The translations under genes and the position numbers were made by a program. The notes under the pieces were generated by a model. That model was not told the DNA's origin, ran no database searches, and saw nothing but the letters and a program-made list of their open reading frames with translations. A stretch of 64,000 nucleotides of DNA from JAVJSD01 sp040219575 (lineage in GTDB: Bacteria > Planctomycetota > Planctomycetia > Pirellulales > Pirellulaceae), in NCBI GenBank assembly GCA_040219575.1, contig JAVJSD010000141.1:1-64000 (forward strand), in the 5' to 3' direction. Positions 8,403-16,800 of the stretch are shown here, piece by piece. Every line of letters starts with the position of its first letter. The stretch's first letter is position 1.

Positions 8403-9209
8403 TCATACGGGAGGTAGATTGATTGGGTCGCAGGCTGCGTCGCCGCTTGGCGAATCGTCCGGCAGCAAGTCCGCATAATAACGGGTATCGCGGCAAACGG
8501 TCTCCCCCACGCGCACACTCAGCGGCGCGCGAAAGACCGGTCCCGCGTAGACAAACGTGTGGTATTCACCGTTTTCTCCGCAAGGATCGACGCCCGGCGG
8601 CAATTCGGCCAGAAAATCGCGGTCGATCCGCCGGCCCACCAGTTCCGGACCCAATTCCCCCTCGACACACGAGGTGTAGGCCCGAAATCCCTGGTCGATG
8701 AATTGCTCCACCAACGCGCGGGTGTCGCGCTTCCACAAGGGAAACAGGCCTCGCATCTCGACGCGGGCGAGGTTCTTCTCGCGATACGCGCGCAAATCCT
8801 CGAGGAAAATATCGCCAAACGCCACGCTCCGCACGCCTTGCCGGCGAAAGTGCAACATGGCGTCGCTCATTATCTGTTCGTATTGCTCGTTGGTACAAGG
8901 CCCATTCTCGCCCGCGGGCAATTCGAGCTTGTGAAGCGGAATGCCGATCGCTTCGGCCTGCCGCTCCAGCAGCGAGACGCGGACGCCGTGATGGCTGATG
9001 CGTTGATACTCGGCCGCGATCGAGCAAAGCAGCGCGACCACCTTGTAGCGGCCGTCGCGCTTGAGCGCGTCGAGCGCCAGACTGCTATCCTTGCCGCCGC
9101 TCCAGGAGAGGACGATCGGTTCCGGGGAGGTGGTCAAGGCGGTCTCGCGGACTGTCAGCAGGGCCAAATCGACTTGTAGCGGAACTCGTGAGCGTTCGTC
9201 TTTTTCCAT
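8403..9209 (-). CDS. DUF71 / diphthine-ammonia-ligase-like ATP-binding protein (adenine nucleotide alpha-hydrolase fold)
   Basis: About 268 residues from the ATG at 9209. The PP-loop ATP-binding motif LSWSGGKDSSLAL is near residue 32, and the family signature CGENGEYHTFVYAGP lies near the C-terminus, as in bacterial homologues of archaeal/eukaryotic diphthine-ammonia ligase. Since bacteria lack diphthamide, the bacterial substrate is unknown; an ATP-dependent amidation or related adenylation is expected from the fold. The start is uncertain: no good ribosome-binding site precedes 9209, and extending further upstream would run through a dispersed palindrome (9215-9234), which argues against the longer form. 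Probably co-transcribed with the DUF6580 gene. Confidence 0.85.
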   Translation of the reverse strand: MEKDERSRVPLQVDLALLTVRETALTTSPEPIVLSWSGGKDSSLALDALKRDGRYKVVALLCSIAAEYQRISHHGVRVSLLERQAEAIGIPLHKLELPAGENGPCTNEQYEQIMSDAMLHFRRQGVRSVAFGDIFLEDLRAYREKNLARVEMRGLFPLWKRDTRALVEQFIDQGFRAYTSCVEGELGPELVGRRIDRDFLAELPPGVDPCGENGEYHTFVYAGPVFRAPLSVRVGETVCRDTRYYADLLPDDSPSGDAACDPINLPPV

Positions 9210-9214
9210 GCCGT

Positions 9215-9234
9215 CGGAAGTCTCACGACTTCCG
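9215..9234. repeat. CGGAAGTC-tcac-GACTTCCG palindrome
   Basis: A perfect 8-bp stem with a TCAC loop, just upstream of the DUF71 gene. The same family recurs at 11616-11638, 12721-12740 and 28632-28651. Confidence 0.9.
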
Positions 9235-9489
9235 CGACGAAGTTTCCGGACAAAGCCCGGCGCCCGAACCACTCTCCTGGGAGGGCGGCGCGGCCCGGGA
9301 GAGCGGCGTTTCAAGTTTAGCGGCAGCCGGGAGTTACGTCAGCCCTACGCGGCCCTGGCGTTGTGTTTACTTTTGATGTGAGTTGCTGGACGTAGCAGGG
9401 CGGATTTGCCACAATAGCGATTGGTCGCCTCTTTTCTCAGCCGCGACTGCTTCTCCTCACCGTCTGGAACACGCTCGGAGGTCTCCGCG

Positions 9490-10425
9490 ATGACCCGCAC
9501 GAATCGAATCGGTTTCACGCTTGTCGAAATGTTGGTCGTCATCGCGATCATCGGCGTGCTGGCCGCCATGCTGTTGCCCGCCGTGCAGTTCGCCCGGGAA
9601 ATGGCCAACAACGCCCAGTGCAAGAGCCAGTTGGGCCAGGTCGGCAAGGGCATCATCATGTTCGCCAACGAAGGGGCGAAGGAAGGGCGTTTTCCCGGTT
9701 GGCGGGAGACGGTGGGAAGGTACACGCCCGGCGCCCCCGCGAATGATCGGCCCTGGTCGGTGGCGATCCTGCCGTACCTGGAAGCGCAAGCGAACTACGA
9801 TGAATTCGTGAATCTGGGAGCGGGCGTCAATCCGACGCAGGTTTCCTGGCTGCCGTACTACGTTTGCCCCAGCGATGCAATTCGTTTTGTGGCCAGCGAC
9901 ACGGATCTCAACCGCCGCGATACATCGTACGTGGGCAACGCCGGCATGGCCGGCGTGGCGGGCGAGCATTTTTCGCACGGGATCATGCACGACTATTCCA
10001 AGGCGAATCCCAATCGCGTCCGGACGCGGGTGGATGATCTCAAGGACGGCCTCACGTTTACGGCGCTGGCTTCGGAGAACTCCGGCGCCACGCGCTACTG
10101 GGACCTGACGCCGGTCAAGGCGGCCAACGTGTTCGTGTGGTTCCCGGCGACCCCGGCCGGCAGCAGCCCCGCCCGCGTGAATGAAGGCCGCGAATTAACG
10201 ATCCCTTCCGTCTCGCCCACCAATGAGGAACTGGCTCGCCCTTCCAGCTACCATACCTACGGCGTGAACATGGTTTTCGCCGATGGACACGTGCGATTCA
10301 TCAGCCAGGGCATCAACTACAACGTCTATCGCCAACTGATGACGCCCAACGGCCAGGCCTCCTGGAAGCAGCTCGGCAGCCCCGCCGGCTACAGCGTTCC
10401 GGCGATCAGCGAAGCCGACCTGTAA
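9490..10425 (+). CDS. DUF1559-type pilin-like protein with type IV prepilin N-terminus
   Basis: 311 residues. A prepilin cleavage/methylation motif, GFTLVEMLVVIAIIGVLAA, lies at residues 9-27, so processing by a prepilin peptidase and display at the cell surface or in the envelope is expected. The rest resembles planctomycete DUF1559 proteins: NNAQCKSQLGQVGKG after the helix, a large globular domain with the paired YYVCPSDA block, and a C-terminal GVNMVFADGHVRFISQ motif that is highly typical of the family. The ATG at 9490 places the signal correctly; longer starts add a non-signal leader. Such genes are numerous in planctomycetes and usually stand alone, as here. Confidence 0.93.
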   Translation: MTRTNRIGFTLVEMLVVIAIIGVLAAMLLPAVQFAREMANNAQCKSQLGQVGKGIIMFANEGAKEGRFPGWRETVGRYTPGAPANDRPWSVAILPYLEAQANYDEFVNLGAGVNPTQVSWLPYYVCPSDAIRFVASDTDLNRRDTSYVGNAGMAGVAGEHFSHGIMHDYSKANPNRVRTRVDDLKDGLTFTALASENSGATRYWDLTPVKAANVFVWFPATPAGSSPARVNEGRELTIPSVSPTNEELARPSSYHTYGVNMVFADGHVRFISQGINYNVYRQLMTPNGQASWKQLGSPAGYSVPAISEADL

Positions 10426-10467
10426 GCGTCCCGAGTCGAAGCGTCGCAATCAAAACGTCGGCGCCGC

Positions 10468-11448
10468 TTACGGCGAACGCCGCGCGGTAGGCGGCAAGAC
10501 ACGCAGGCTTTGCGCGTCGCGCAGGTCGATCTGGCCCGGCGGTTGCTTATCCAGCGGTCCCTCGCTTTGCACGTGCGCCAGCAGCCGCGCGATCTTCTGC
10601 GAGGCGGCGGCCTCGCCCGACGCTTCCTCGCCCGGCGAGCGTCCCCAAATCATCCGCCGGCCTTCCTTCGTCGTCAGGGAGTAATTGATGGAGGCCTCCA
10701 AGTGCGGTCGCGGTCTTGGCGGTGGGCCTTCCGCCTCGATGCGATAAAGCCCGGCTTGTTTCCAGGCGGTGTTCGACGCGGCGTCGCCGTCGGGCGCTGA
10801 GTCGGCGTTGGACGCGGCGGCGTAGTCGTTCCAGGCGGCGGCGATGCGGGCGGCGCCCAGCACGCGCGGATCGCCCCAGGGCGTTCCCACCGGCCCGGCC
10901 GGTTTGGAATCGGTGGCCGCGATTCGCAGGTAGTCGCGGGCCTGGTTCGGCGAAAAGTCCTCCGGCGGCAAGAGCACCCCGTGCTGGTCGACCGGCAGCA
11001 GTCCCGCGCGGCCCGCGGCGGTGACCTCGACCATGGCGATCGGCCGGCGGTAGACAAGCTCGACATGCACCTGGGGACCGGCGTACTTGCTGACATTGCG
11101 GACCTCGGCCACCCACGTGTGCGCGGAGAACGCATCGGCGACGCGGCTCGTGAGTTGCGGGTCGAGCACGTCGAACTGCGTCAGTTGCGCGTCGCGCAGC
11201 ACGTCGGACTTGACGTCGCCATGAATCCAGTCCGGTTGCGGTGTTACGATCAAGTCCGAGGCGGAAAGCGCCTGGGCCGGGAGCGACTGCGGCCAGCGAT
11301 GCCGCACGAAGAACGCGCCCCCGAGCAGTCCGGCGGCCATCAGCGCGACCAGAATCACTGGCCTCGCTCTGCCCCGCAGCAAGGCGGCGGCGCCCGCCAT
11401 GCGAGCGGCGCTCGACTGCAACCACGACGGTTTGCGCGTGGAACCCAT
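10468..11448 (-). CDS. ftsQ: FtsQ-like cell-division protein (POTRA domain)
   Basis: 326 residues: a cytoplasmic N-terminus, one membrane helix (VILVALMAAGLLGGAFFV, about 31-48), then a POTRA-like region with WIHGDVKSDVLRD and a downstream FtsQ-like segment (AHTWVAEVRNVSKY, VHVELVYRRPIAMVEV). The C-terminal tail is low complexity. The ATG at 11448 is preceded by AAGGAGG at 8 bases. The gene follows murB on the same strand, the order seen in dcw clusters (murC-murB-(ddl)-ftsQ), which supports the call more than sequence alone would. Divergent relative to model FtsQ, as expected for a phylum that divides without FtsZ. Confidence 0.75.
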   Translation of the reverse strand: MGSTRKPSWLQSSAARMAGAAALLRGRARPVILVALMAAGLLGGAFFVRHRWPQSLPAQALSASDLIVTPQPDWIHGDVKSDVLRDAQLTQFDVLDPQLTSRVADAFSAHTWVAEVRNVSKYAGPQVHVELVYRRPIAMVEVTAAGRAGLLPVDQHGVLLPPEDFSPNQARDYLRIAATDSKPAGPVGTPWGDPRVLGAARIAAAWNDYAAASNADSAPDGDAASNTAWKQAGLYRIEAEGPPPRPRPHLEASINYSLTTKEGRRMIWGRSPGEEASGEAAASQKIARLLAHVQSEGPLDKQPPGQIDLRDAQSLRVLPPTARRSP

Positions 11449-11472
11449 CGTCTCGGCCTCCTTGCCCAAAGT

Positions 11473-11638
11473 AGGGCAGGCTTCCAGCCTGCCCGAGTCA
11501 TATTACCTAACCGCTGATCGACGCGAGACGCAGTTTGAAAACAACGCGACGGCGCGACCTTCGGTAGCGGAACTCACCAGAGTTCCGAGAATCGGCCGAA
11601 AACTCGCAAGTCTCAGGAAGTCTCACGACTTCCGCTAC
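11473..11638. repeat. Cluster of three different dispersed palindromes between murB and ftsQ
   Basis: Within 245 bases: GGGCAGGCTTCCAGCCTGCC (about 11474-11493), the CGGAACTC-acca-GAGTTCCG family (11564-11590), and GGAAGTCTCACGACTTCC (11616-11638). Each family recurs elsewhere in the window, always between genes or at gene edges. None has a terminator-like T-tract. Confidence 0.9.
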
Positions 11639-11714
11639 GGGTTTTCAAACAGTGCCTCTCGTGTGAGCGCTGATGTGCAGTTCCTCGGCAGGCCAACAGC
11701 CCGCCCTACGTGCG

Positions 11715-12593
11715 TCACCAGACGTCGAGCTGCAACTCCAGTTCGACGCCCAACCGCTGCGAGACTTCGCTGCGCAGCATTTCGATCAATTGCAGGACGT
11801 CGTCGCTGGTGGCCCCGTCGCCGGCGACGATGAAATTCGCGTCGCGATCGCTGACCGTCGCCCCGCCCACGGTCGCGCCCTTCAGCCCCGCTTGCTCGAT
11901 GAGACTGGCGGCGCTGATTCCGCCAGGGCTCTTGAAGACGCAGCCGACATTCTCGTTGCTGAGCGGTTGCGAGGCCTTCTTCAGGATCCACTGCTTCTGC
12001 ATCCGCCGCGTCAGCTCGGCCGGGTCTTCGCTTTCCAGTTCGAACTGGGCCTCGAGGATCACCAGTTCGTCGAGACTGCTGCTGCGGTAGGCGAAGTTCA
12101 TTTCCTCGCGCCCGCGGGTGAGGACTTCGCCGGCGCGGGTCATGACGGTCGCCGAGCAGGTGACCTGCCCGACGTCGGCGCCGTGGTCGCCGGCGTTGCC
12201 ATGCAGCGCGCCCCCCACGCTGCCGGGAATGCCGACCAGTTGCTCCAGGCCGGCCAGCCCTTCGCGGACGGAGGTCGAAACGACGTGCCCCAGCCGGGCG
12301 CCGCCGCCGGCGCGAACGATGTTTCCCTTGACGGCGATCTCGCCGAAGGCGGGGGCGGTCAGCAGCACCACCATGCCGTCCACGCCTCGATCGCGAACCA
12401 GCACGTTCGAGCCGCCGCCGAGCAATCGCACGGGGACTTCGTTTTCACAACAGCGTGTGACCAGCGTCGCCAGTTCGTCCTGGTTGGTCGGCTCGGCGAA
12501 GTACTTCGCGGGACCTCCCAGCCGAAGCCAGGTGTGGGCCGCCAACGGCTCGGCCTCGGTGACGAAATGCTCCAATCCGCTCAACAGTCCCAT
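11715..12593 (-). CDS. murB: UDP-N-acetylmuramate dehydrogenase MurB
   Basis: 292 residues, the usual length for a type II MurB. It reduces UDP-GlcNAc-enolpyruvate to UDP-MurNAc with NADPH and FAD in the cytoplasmic phase of peptidoglycan synthesis. FAD-site motifs include LLGGGSNVLVRD (about 58-69) and GIPGSVGGALHGNAGD (about 120-135). The YRSS block is near 167, and SNENVGCVFKSP (about 210-221) carries a Cys where many family members have the proton-donating Ser, a known variation. ISAASLIEQAGLKG follows. The start ATG at 12593 fits the family N-terminus. Its neighbour downstream is ftsQ, and palindromic repeats separate the two. Its presence indicates a peptidoglycan pathway in this planctomycete. 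Confidence 0.95.
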   Translation of the reverse strand: MGLLSGLEHFVTEAEPLAAHTWLRLGGPAKYFAEPTNQDELATLVTRCCENEVPVRLLGGGSNVLVRDRGVDGMVVLLTAPAFGEIAVKGNIVRAGGGARLGHVVSTSVREGLAGLEQLVGIPGSVGGALHGNAGDHGADVGQVTCSATVMTRAGEVLTRGREEMNFAYRSSSLDELVILEAQFELESEDPAELTRRMQKQWILKKASQPLSNENVGCVFKSPGGISAASLIEQAGLKGATVGGATVSDRDANFIVAGDGATSDDVLQLIEMLRSEVSQRLGVELELQLDVW

Positions 12594-12720
12594 CGCGCTC
12601 GATCCCGGGGGTGCAGTGGTCGGCGGCCGCGCTATCGCGCGCGGCGCACCTTAGGGAGTATCGGCATTTTGCCCGCGTGTCTCAAGTGCCGTCCAATCAA
12701 CGCGTTAGCGCCAGCAGTAG

Positions 12721-12950
12721 CAGAAGTCGTGAGACTTCTGGAATTTCAATCTCGGCAACGATTTTCCGAACTCTCACTGGTTCCTAAGAACTGGGCCAGG
12801 CGAAAACAGGCCCTGACGAAGCACGAGTGTTGATTCGAGAGTATCCGCAACTGCCTGGCAGGCTGGAAGCCTGCCCTACTTGCGCGATTCGGCAGGCTGG
12901 AAGCCTGCCCTACTTGCGCGTTTAGGCAGACTGGAAGCCTGCCCTGCTTA
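12721..12950. repeat. Dispersed palindrome plus three tandem 34-bp copies of GGCAGGCTGGAAGCCTGCC
   Basis: 12721-12740 is the inverted form of the GAAGTC...GACTTC family. From 12857 a 34-bp unit starting GGCAGGCTGGAAGCCTGCC and ending CTACTTGCGCG is repeated three times (12857, 12891, 12925). The third copy has two differences and ends exactly on the stop codon of thiG (12948-12950). No gene lies in 12594-12947. Confidence 0.95.
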
Positions 12951-13808
12951 CCAGGGACGCGACGAAATCACGCCTTCCTGCGGACTGCTGGCCGTGGCGT
13001 ACAGCCGCCGCGGAATCCGACCGGCCAGATACGACCACCGGCCCGCCTCGACGCCCGCCTTCATTGCCCGAGCCATGGTGACGGGATCGCGGGCATGGGC
13101 GACGGCCGTATTCAGCAGCACGCCATCGACGCCCAATTCCATCGCCACCGCTACATCGCTGGCCGATCCGACGCCCGCATCGACGATCACCGGGTAATCG
13201 GGATCGCCGTCCTTCAGGTATTCCAGAATGATGCGAATGTTGTTCGGATTCAGCACGCCCTGGCCGGAGCCGATCGGACTACCGGCCGGCATCACCGCCG
13301 CCGCACCGGCCGCCTTCAAACGGCGGGCGACGACCGGATCGTCGCTGGTGTAGCACAACACCGCAAAGCCCTCGGAGGCGAGCGTCTCCGTCGCTTCGAT
13401 GGTGGCCACGGGATCGGGAAGCAGCGTCTTGCTGTCGCCCAGCACCTCCAGCTTCACCCAATCGGCGCCGGAGTTCTCCAGTCCCAGCAGAATCTCTCGT
13501 CCCATGCGGGCGGCCCGCACCGCGTCTTGCGCGGTATAGCAGCCGGCCGTATTGGGCAGCAGCACGAAATTTTCGAGATCGATGAAGTCGAGAATATTCT
13601 GGCCGTGCCCGTCGTACAGGCGTTCGCGCCGCACGGCGACGGTCACACAGTCGCTGCCGGAGGCGGCCAGGCTGCGGCGCATCAGGTCGAGGTCGTCGTA
13701 CTTTCCGGTGCCGACGATCAGGCGGCTGTGGAGCAGGTGCCGACCGATTCGCAGCGGATCGCCGCCGGCGTCGACATCTTGTTCTTGTCCGTTGACATCC
13801 GTGGCCAT
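12948..13808 (-). CDS. thiG: Thiazole synthase ThiG
   Basis: 286 residues. ThiG builds the thiazole phosphate ring of thiamine from deoxyxylulose phosphate, dehydroglycine and sulfur from ThiS thiocarboxylate. The family core is plain: SRLIVGTGKY (about 32-41), the Schiff-base lysine region ADWVKLEVLGDSKTLLPD (about 120-137), VMPAGSPIGSGQG (about 178-190), PVIVDAGVGSASDVAVAMELG and GVLLNTAVA. The start ATG at 13808 lies 8 bases after the thiS stop and has a GGCGGAGGA ribosome-binding site within the end of thiS. Together thiS-thiG form a two-gene thiazole unit; the other thi genes are not in view. Confidence 0.97.
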   Translation of the reverse strand: MATDVNGQEQDVDAGGDPLRIGRHLLHSRLIVGTGKYDDLDLMRRSLAASGSDCVTVAVRRERLYDGHGQNILDFIDLENFVLLPNTAGCYTAQDAVRAARMGREILLGLENSGADWVKLEVLGDSKTLLPDPVATIEATETLASEGFAVLCYTSDDPVVARRLKAAGAAAVMPAGSPIGSGQGVLNPNNIRIILEYLKDGDPDYPVIVDAGVGSASDVAVAMELGVDGVLLNTAVAHARDPVTMARAMKAGVEAGRWSYLAGRIPRRLYATASSPQEGVISSRPW

Positions 13809-13816
13809 GGGTTCGA

Positions 13817-14020
13817 CTATCCTCCGCCTACCAGCGTGACGACTTCCAGCCGGTCGCCGGGTTCGAGCACGTGCTGGGTGTGGCGTTCACGTGGCACAAG
13901 TTCGTAATTCACCTCCACGGCGACGCGCGCCGGCGGCAATTGCAACTCCTCCAGCAACTGGGCGATGGTGGCGTTGTCGGCCGTTTCCCGCGTTTCGCCG
14001 TTGAGTTCAATCTGCATCAT
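13817..14020 (-). CDS. thiS: Sulfur carrier protein ThiS
   Basis: 67 residues with the ubiquitin-like ThiS fold and the essential C-terminal Gly-Gly (TLVGGG end), which is adenylated and converted to a thiocarboxylate to donate sulfur to ThiG. Motifs: IELNGETRE at the N-terminus, VAVEVNYELVPRE in the middle and LEPGDRLEVVTLVGGG at the end. Two adjacent ATGs (14020 and 14017) are possible starts. Directly upstream of thiG with an 8-base gap, so surely one operon. Confidence 0.95.
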   Translation of the reverse strand: MMQIELNGETRETADNATIAQLLEELQLPPARVAVEVNYELVPRERHTQHVLEPGDRLEVVTLVGGG

Positions 14021-14090
14021 ATCCGCATCATACCGCACGCGTCTCCGCTGGCTATTGGGGCGCGGGGCCTCGAAACCGCGGAGTTCAAGG

Positions 14091-14173
14091 TAAAAAAGAA
14101 CAGCGTCGCGCCCGCGGTGTTTGGGAGGCGACGATTGGCCGCCTCGCACCGAACACCGAGAGCACGACGCTGT
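14091..14173 (-). terminator. Large three-tier hairpin with U-tract, terminator for the 14205-14804 gene
   Basis: Three nested stems: ACAGCGTCG/CGACGCTGT (14100-14108 with 14165-14173, 9 bp), GGTGTTTGG/CCGAACACC (14116-14124 with 14149-14157, one G-U) and AGGCG/CGCCT (14126-14130 with 14140-14144). Read on the minus strand, the structure is followed by TTCTTTTTTA (complement of 14091-14100), the layout of an intrinsic terminator 32 bases after the stop of the upstream gene. Confidence 0.8.
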
Positions 14174-14204
14174 GTCGAGTTTCCTCGTGCTGACAGCGAC
14201 GGGC

Positions 14205-14804
14205 TTAGGGTTGGCCCCCACCGCCGACGCCGACGCCCGGTCGAATCGCCGCCGTGCGTCCCTTGCCGGTGAAGACGCGCACCAACGGGCCGGACTGGAA
14301 CTTGCTCGCACTGGCCATGCTGCGGTTCCAGACGATCGAGTAACCCGCCACGTTGCCCGTGTTGGCGTCTCCGACCCACACAATGGTTCCCGCCGGGCGC
14401 GCGGCGCTGGTGGTGCCGCGGAAGGCGATCGCGCCGGTGACCATGACCAGTTGCGGGGCCTTGTCGCCTTCGACGCCCAGATCCGAGAGCACGTTGTTCT
14501 TGAATTGACCGGAATAGGTGCCGGGACTCCGCGCGCTGGGCACCCAGCACTGCAAATCGCCGGTGACGTGGTCGAGGATGAACAGGCCCTCGGCTTCTTC
14601 GTCGATCGAACCGGTGGCCAGCGTCAGCGAGTTCTCGCCGTGCGAGGCGCTGGCGTGAAGCAGCAAGTCATCGAGCTGAATTTGTGAGTTGGTCGAGTCG
14701 GCATGGTAAGTCGCCACGGCGAACGCTCCCGCGCCGATCAGCAGGCCGATCACCAGACCGGCGGCTCCCACCGCCGCGGTCCGCTGTTTGAGTCGTCGGA
14801 ACAT
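14205..14804 (-). CDS. Exported or membrane-anchored protein of unknown function
   Basis: 199 residues. An N-terminal hydrophobic segment (AAVGAAGLVIGLLIGAGAFAVAT, about 10-32) serves as signal peptide or anchor. The body has short beta-strand-like blocks: LDDLLLHASASHGENSLTLATG, EEAEGLFILDHVTGDLQCWV (about 68-87) and GTIVWVGDANTGNVAGYSIVW, and a glycine-rich end GVGVGGGGQP. No family is recognised with confidence. The ATG at 14804 is preceded by GAGAGGAGAAACC, a good ribosome-binding site. It is monocistronic, with a strong terminator downstream. Function unknown. Confidence 0.75.
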   Translation of the reverse strand: MFRRLKQRTAAVGAAGLVIGLLIGAGAFAVATYHADSTNSQIQLDDLLLHASASHGENSLTLATGSIDEEAEGLFILDHVTGDLQCWVPSARSPGTYSGQFKNNVLSDLGVEGDKAPQLVMVTGAIAFRGTTSAARPAGTIVWVGDANTGNVAGYSIVWNRSMASASKFQSGPLVRVFTGKGRTAAIRPGVGVGGGGQP

Positions 14805-15083
14805 GGTTTCTCCTCTCAGGTTCGAGGTCACCGCCAATCGAGCCGCCAGAAGGACCGTCCTCCGACCGTGGGGCCAATCGCCCTCGGGCCCGTTTGCTTC
14901 GCGCAACCCATTTGCAGAGTTGCCGTTATTGTAGATGTGCCCGAAAACCATCGCAAGCATTATGCTCGTCGGCGGCGGGTCCGTTACCATACAGGCAGAG
15001 ATCGCAGCAGCACATCCCGCTTTTGCCCTCTATTCGCCCTATTTTCGCGCTTCGTTTGTTCCCGTTCGAGAGAACCGCAACCC

Positions 15084-16256
15084 ATGGCCGCTCTATTCGC
15101 CTCCGCCGTCTCCACCCAATCGGACTGGCGTGAAGCCGTCCGCGACGTCTGCGGCGAGGTGTGCGACGCCATCGGATCGCCGCCGGATCTCGCCGTGCTG
15201 TTCGTCTCCGCCGACCGCGCGGCAGAGTGCGACGCGCTCGCCCGGCAGGCCGCCGAGCAGTTGGGCGGATCGCAATTGATCGGCTGCACCGGCGAGTCGA
15301 TCGTCGGCGTGCGGCAAGAGATCGAGGGCGCCTCCGCCGTCTCGCTGTGGGCGGCCAAGCTGGCCGAAACCACGATTCGCACGATGCACTTGAAATTTGA
15401 GCGCTCGTCGGAGGGCGGGGTGATCGTCGGCTGGCCCGACGATTTGCCCGAACCCTGGCCCGAGGGCGCCGCGCTGCTGTTGCTGGGCGACCCGTTCTCG
15501 TTTCCCGCCGACGCCCTGATGGAGCGGCTGAACGAAGACCGGCCGGGCGTGCCGGTCATCGGCGGCATGTCGAGCGGCGGCGCCGCGCCCGGCGAAAATC
15601 GGCTGCTGCTGGGCGACGGCTGCCACGCGGAAGGGGCCGTGGTGGCGATGATCCACGGCGGCGTGCGGGTGCGATCGCTGGTTTCACAGGGTTGCCGTCC
15701 GATCGGCACGCACCTGGTCGTGACCAAGGCCGAGCGAAATGTGATCCACGAACTGGGGGGGCGTCCCGCCCTGTTGCGGCTGAAGGAGTTGTTCGACACG
15801 CTCCCCACCCGCGAGCAGGAAATGGTGCAGCGGGGACTGCACGTGGGCCGCGTGGTCAGCGAATACCAGGACCACTTCCAGCAGGGCGACTTCCTGGTGC
15901 GCAACGTGATGGGGATCGATCCCGACAACGGCTCGATCGCCATGGGGGACTACATCCGCGCGGGACAAACCGTCCAGTTTCACATTCGCGACGCCAACTC
16001 GGCCGACCAGGAACTGCGGCAGTTGTTGTCGCGGGCAAAGGCCGACGCCGCGCCGGCCGGGGCATTGCTGTTCACCTGCAATGGGCGCGGAACGCGGCTC
16101 TTTCCGGAGCCGCATCACGACGCCTCGGCCATCGCCGACGCCCTCGGCGAGATTCCGCTGGCGGGATTCTTCGCCGCCGGAGAATTGGGGCCCGTGGCGG
16201 GCGAAAACTTCATGCACGGTTTCACGGCCTCGCTGGCGTTGTTTGAAACCAGGTAA
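15084..16256 (+). CDS. FIST N/C domain sensory protein
   Basis: 390 residues matching the FIST (F-box and intracellular signal transduction) architecture: an N-terminal domain with LIGCTGESIVGVRQEIEG (about 71-88) and PVIGGMSSGGAAPGENRLLL (about 156-175), and a C-terminal FIST_C domain with GALLFTCNGRGTRLFPEPHHD (about 323-343) and the end AGFFAAGELGPVAGENFMHG. These domains are thought to bind small ligands, perhaps amino acids, in signalling proteins, but no output domain is attached here. The ATG at 15084 was chosen; the frame is open further upstream but that part overlaps the divergent gene. It lies divergent to the 14205-14804 gene with a 279-base gap. Confidence 0.88.
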   Translation: MAALFASAVSTQSDWREAVRDVCGEVCDAIGSPPDLAVLFVSADRAAECDALARQAAEQLGGSQLIGCTGESIVGVRQEIEGASAVSLWAAKLAETTIRTMHLKFERSSEGGVIVGWPDDLPEPWPEGAALLLLGDPFSFPADALMERLNEDRPGVPVIGGMSSGGAAPGENRLLLGDGCHAEGAVVAMIHGGVRVRSLVSQGCRPIGTHLVVTKAERNVIHELGGRPALLRLKELFDTLPTREQEMVQRGLHVGRVVSEYQDHFQQGDFLVRNVMGIDPDNGSIAMGDYIRAGQTVQFHIRDANSADQELRQLLSRAKADAAPAGALLFTCNGRGTRLFPEPHHDASAIADALGEIPLAGFFAAGELGPVAGENFMHGFTASLALFETR

Positions 16257-16524
16257 ACCGGCGTCGCGAAGGATTTGTAAACCTTACAACGCCCGACGGA
16301 CCGTGCTGTCTTGCCTGATCGGCGCCGACAAATTCAAAAAACCGCGAATTCGCCGGCAGTCTCGCTAAAGTTCGCCGCGATGCGCGCCAATTCCCACAAG
16401 CGCGCGATGGATTGGCATGGGAATCGCGTTTGATGTCGCTTGCCGGTTTCAAAGGATTGGAAGCGGCAGATCACCGCCGCATCCCACCTTTGAACGAACG
16501 CAGGCTGGAAGGAGTCAGTCGGTT

Positions 16525-16800
16525 ATGTTTCCCTCATATGAAGCTGCCATTTTCACGACCGTCACGGTCATTCAGGTGCTGGCCGTCGCCAGCGTCGTCT
16601 CGGTCCGTTTGGCCGTCGGCGTCGCCGAGCAGACCTGGTGCCACCGACTCTTCTTCGTCGCCCTGCTGGCCCTCGGCGGCATCACCATGGCCACGGTCTT
16701 CGCCGGCAGCGGCCACTGGTTCAGCTTCGCCGCCACCTTGGCCCTGATGGCGGTCGGTGGAACCCTCGACCTGGGGCAAGCCGGCAAGGCGGTCATCTGA
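16525..16800 (+). CDS. Small integral membrane protein of unknown function
   Basis: 91 residues with about three hydrophobic segments (AAIFTTVTVIQVLAVASVVSV, FFVALLALGGITMATVFAG, FSFAATLALMAVGGTLDLG). The ATG at 16525 is preceded by GGAAGGAG at about 10 bases, a strong ribosome-binding site and the main evidence that this is a real gene. It follows the FIST gene by 268 bases on the same strand. No family is recognised. Confidence 0.65.
   Translation: MFPSYEAAIFTTVTVIQVLAVASVVSVRLAVGVAEQTWCHRLFFVALLALGGITMATVFAGSGHWFSFAATLALMAVGGTLDLGQAGKAVI

Noticed and set aside
12857..12950. CRISPR array made of the 34-bp units
   Set aside because: The copies are contiguous with no spacers and each contains a palindrome; a tandem REP-like array fits better.
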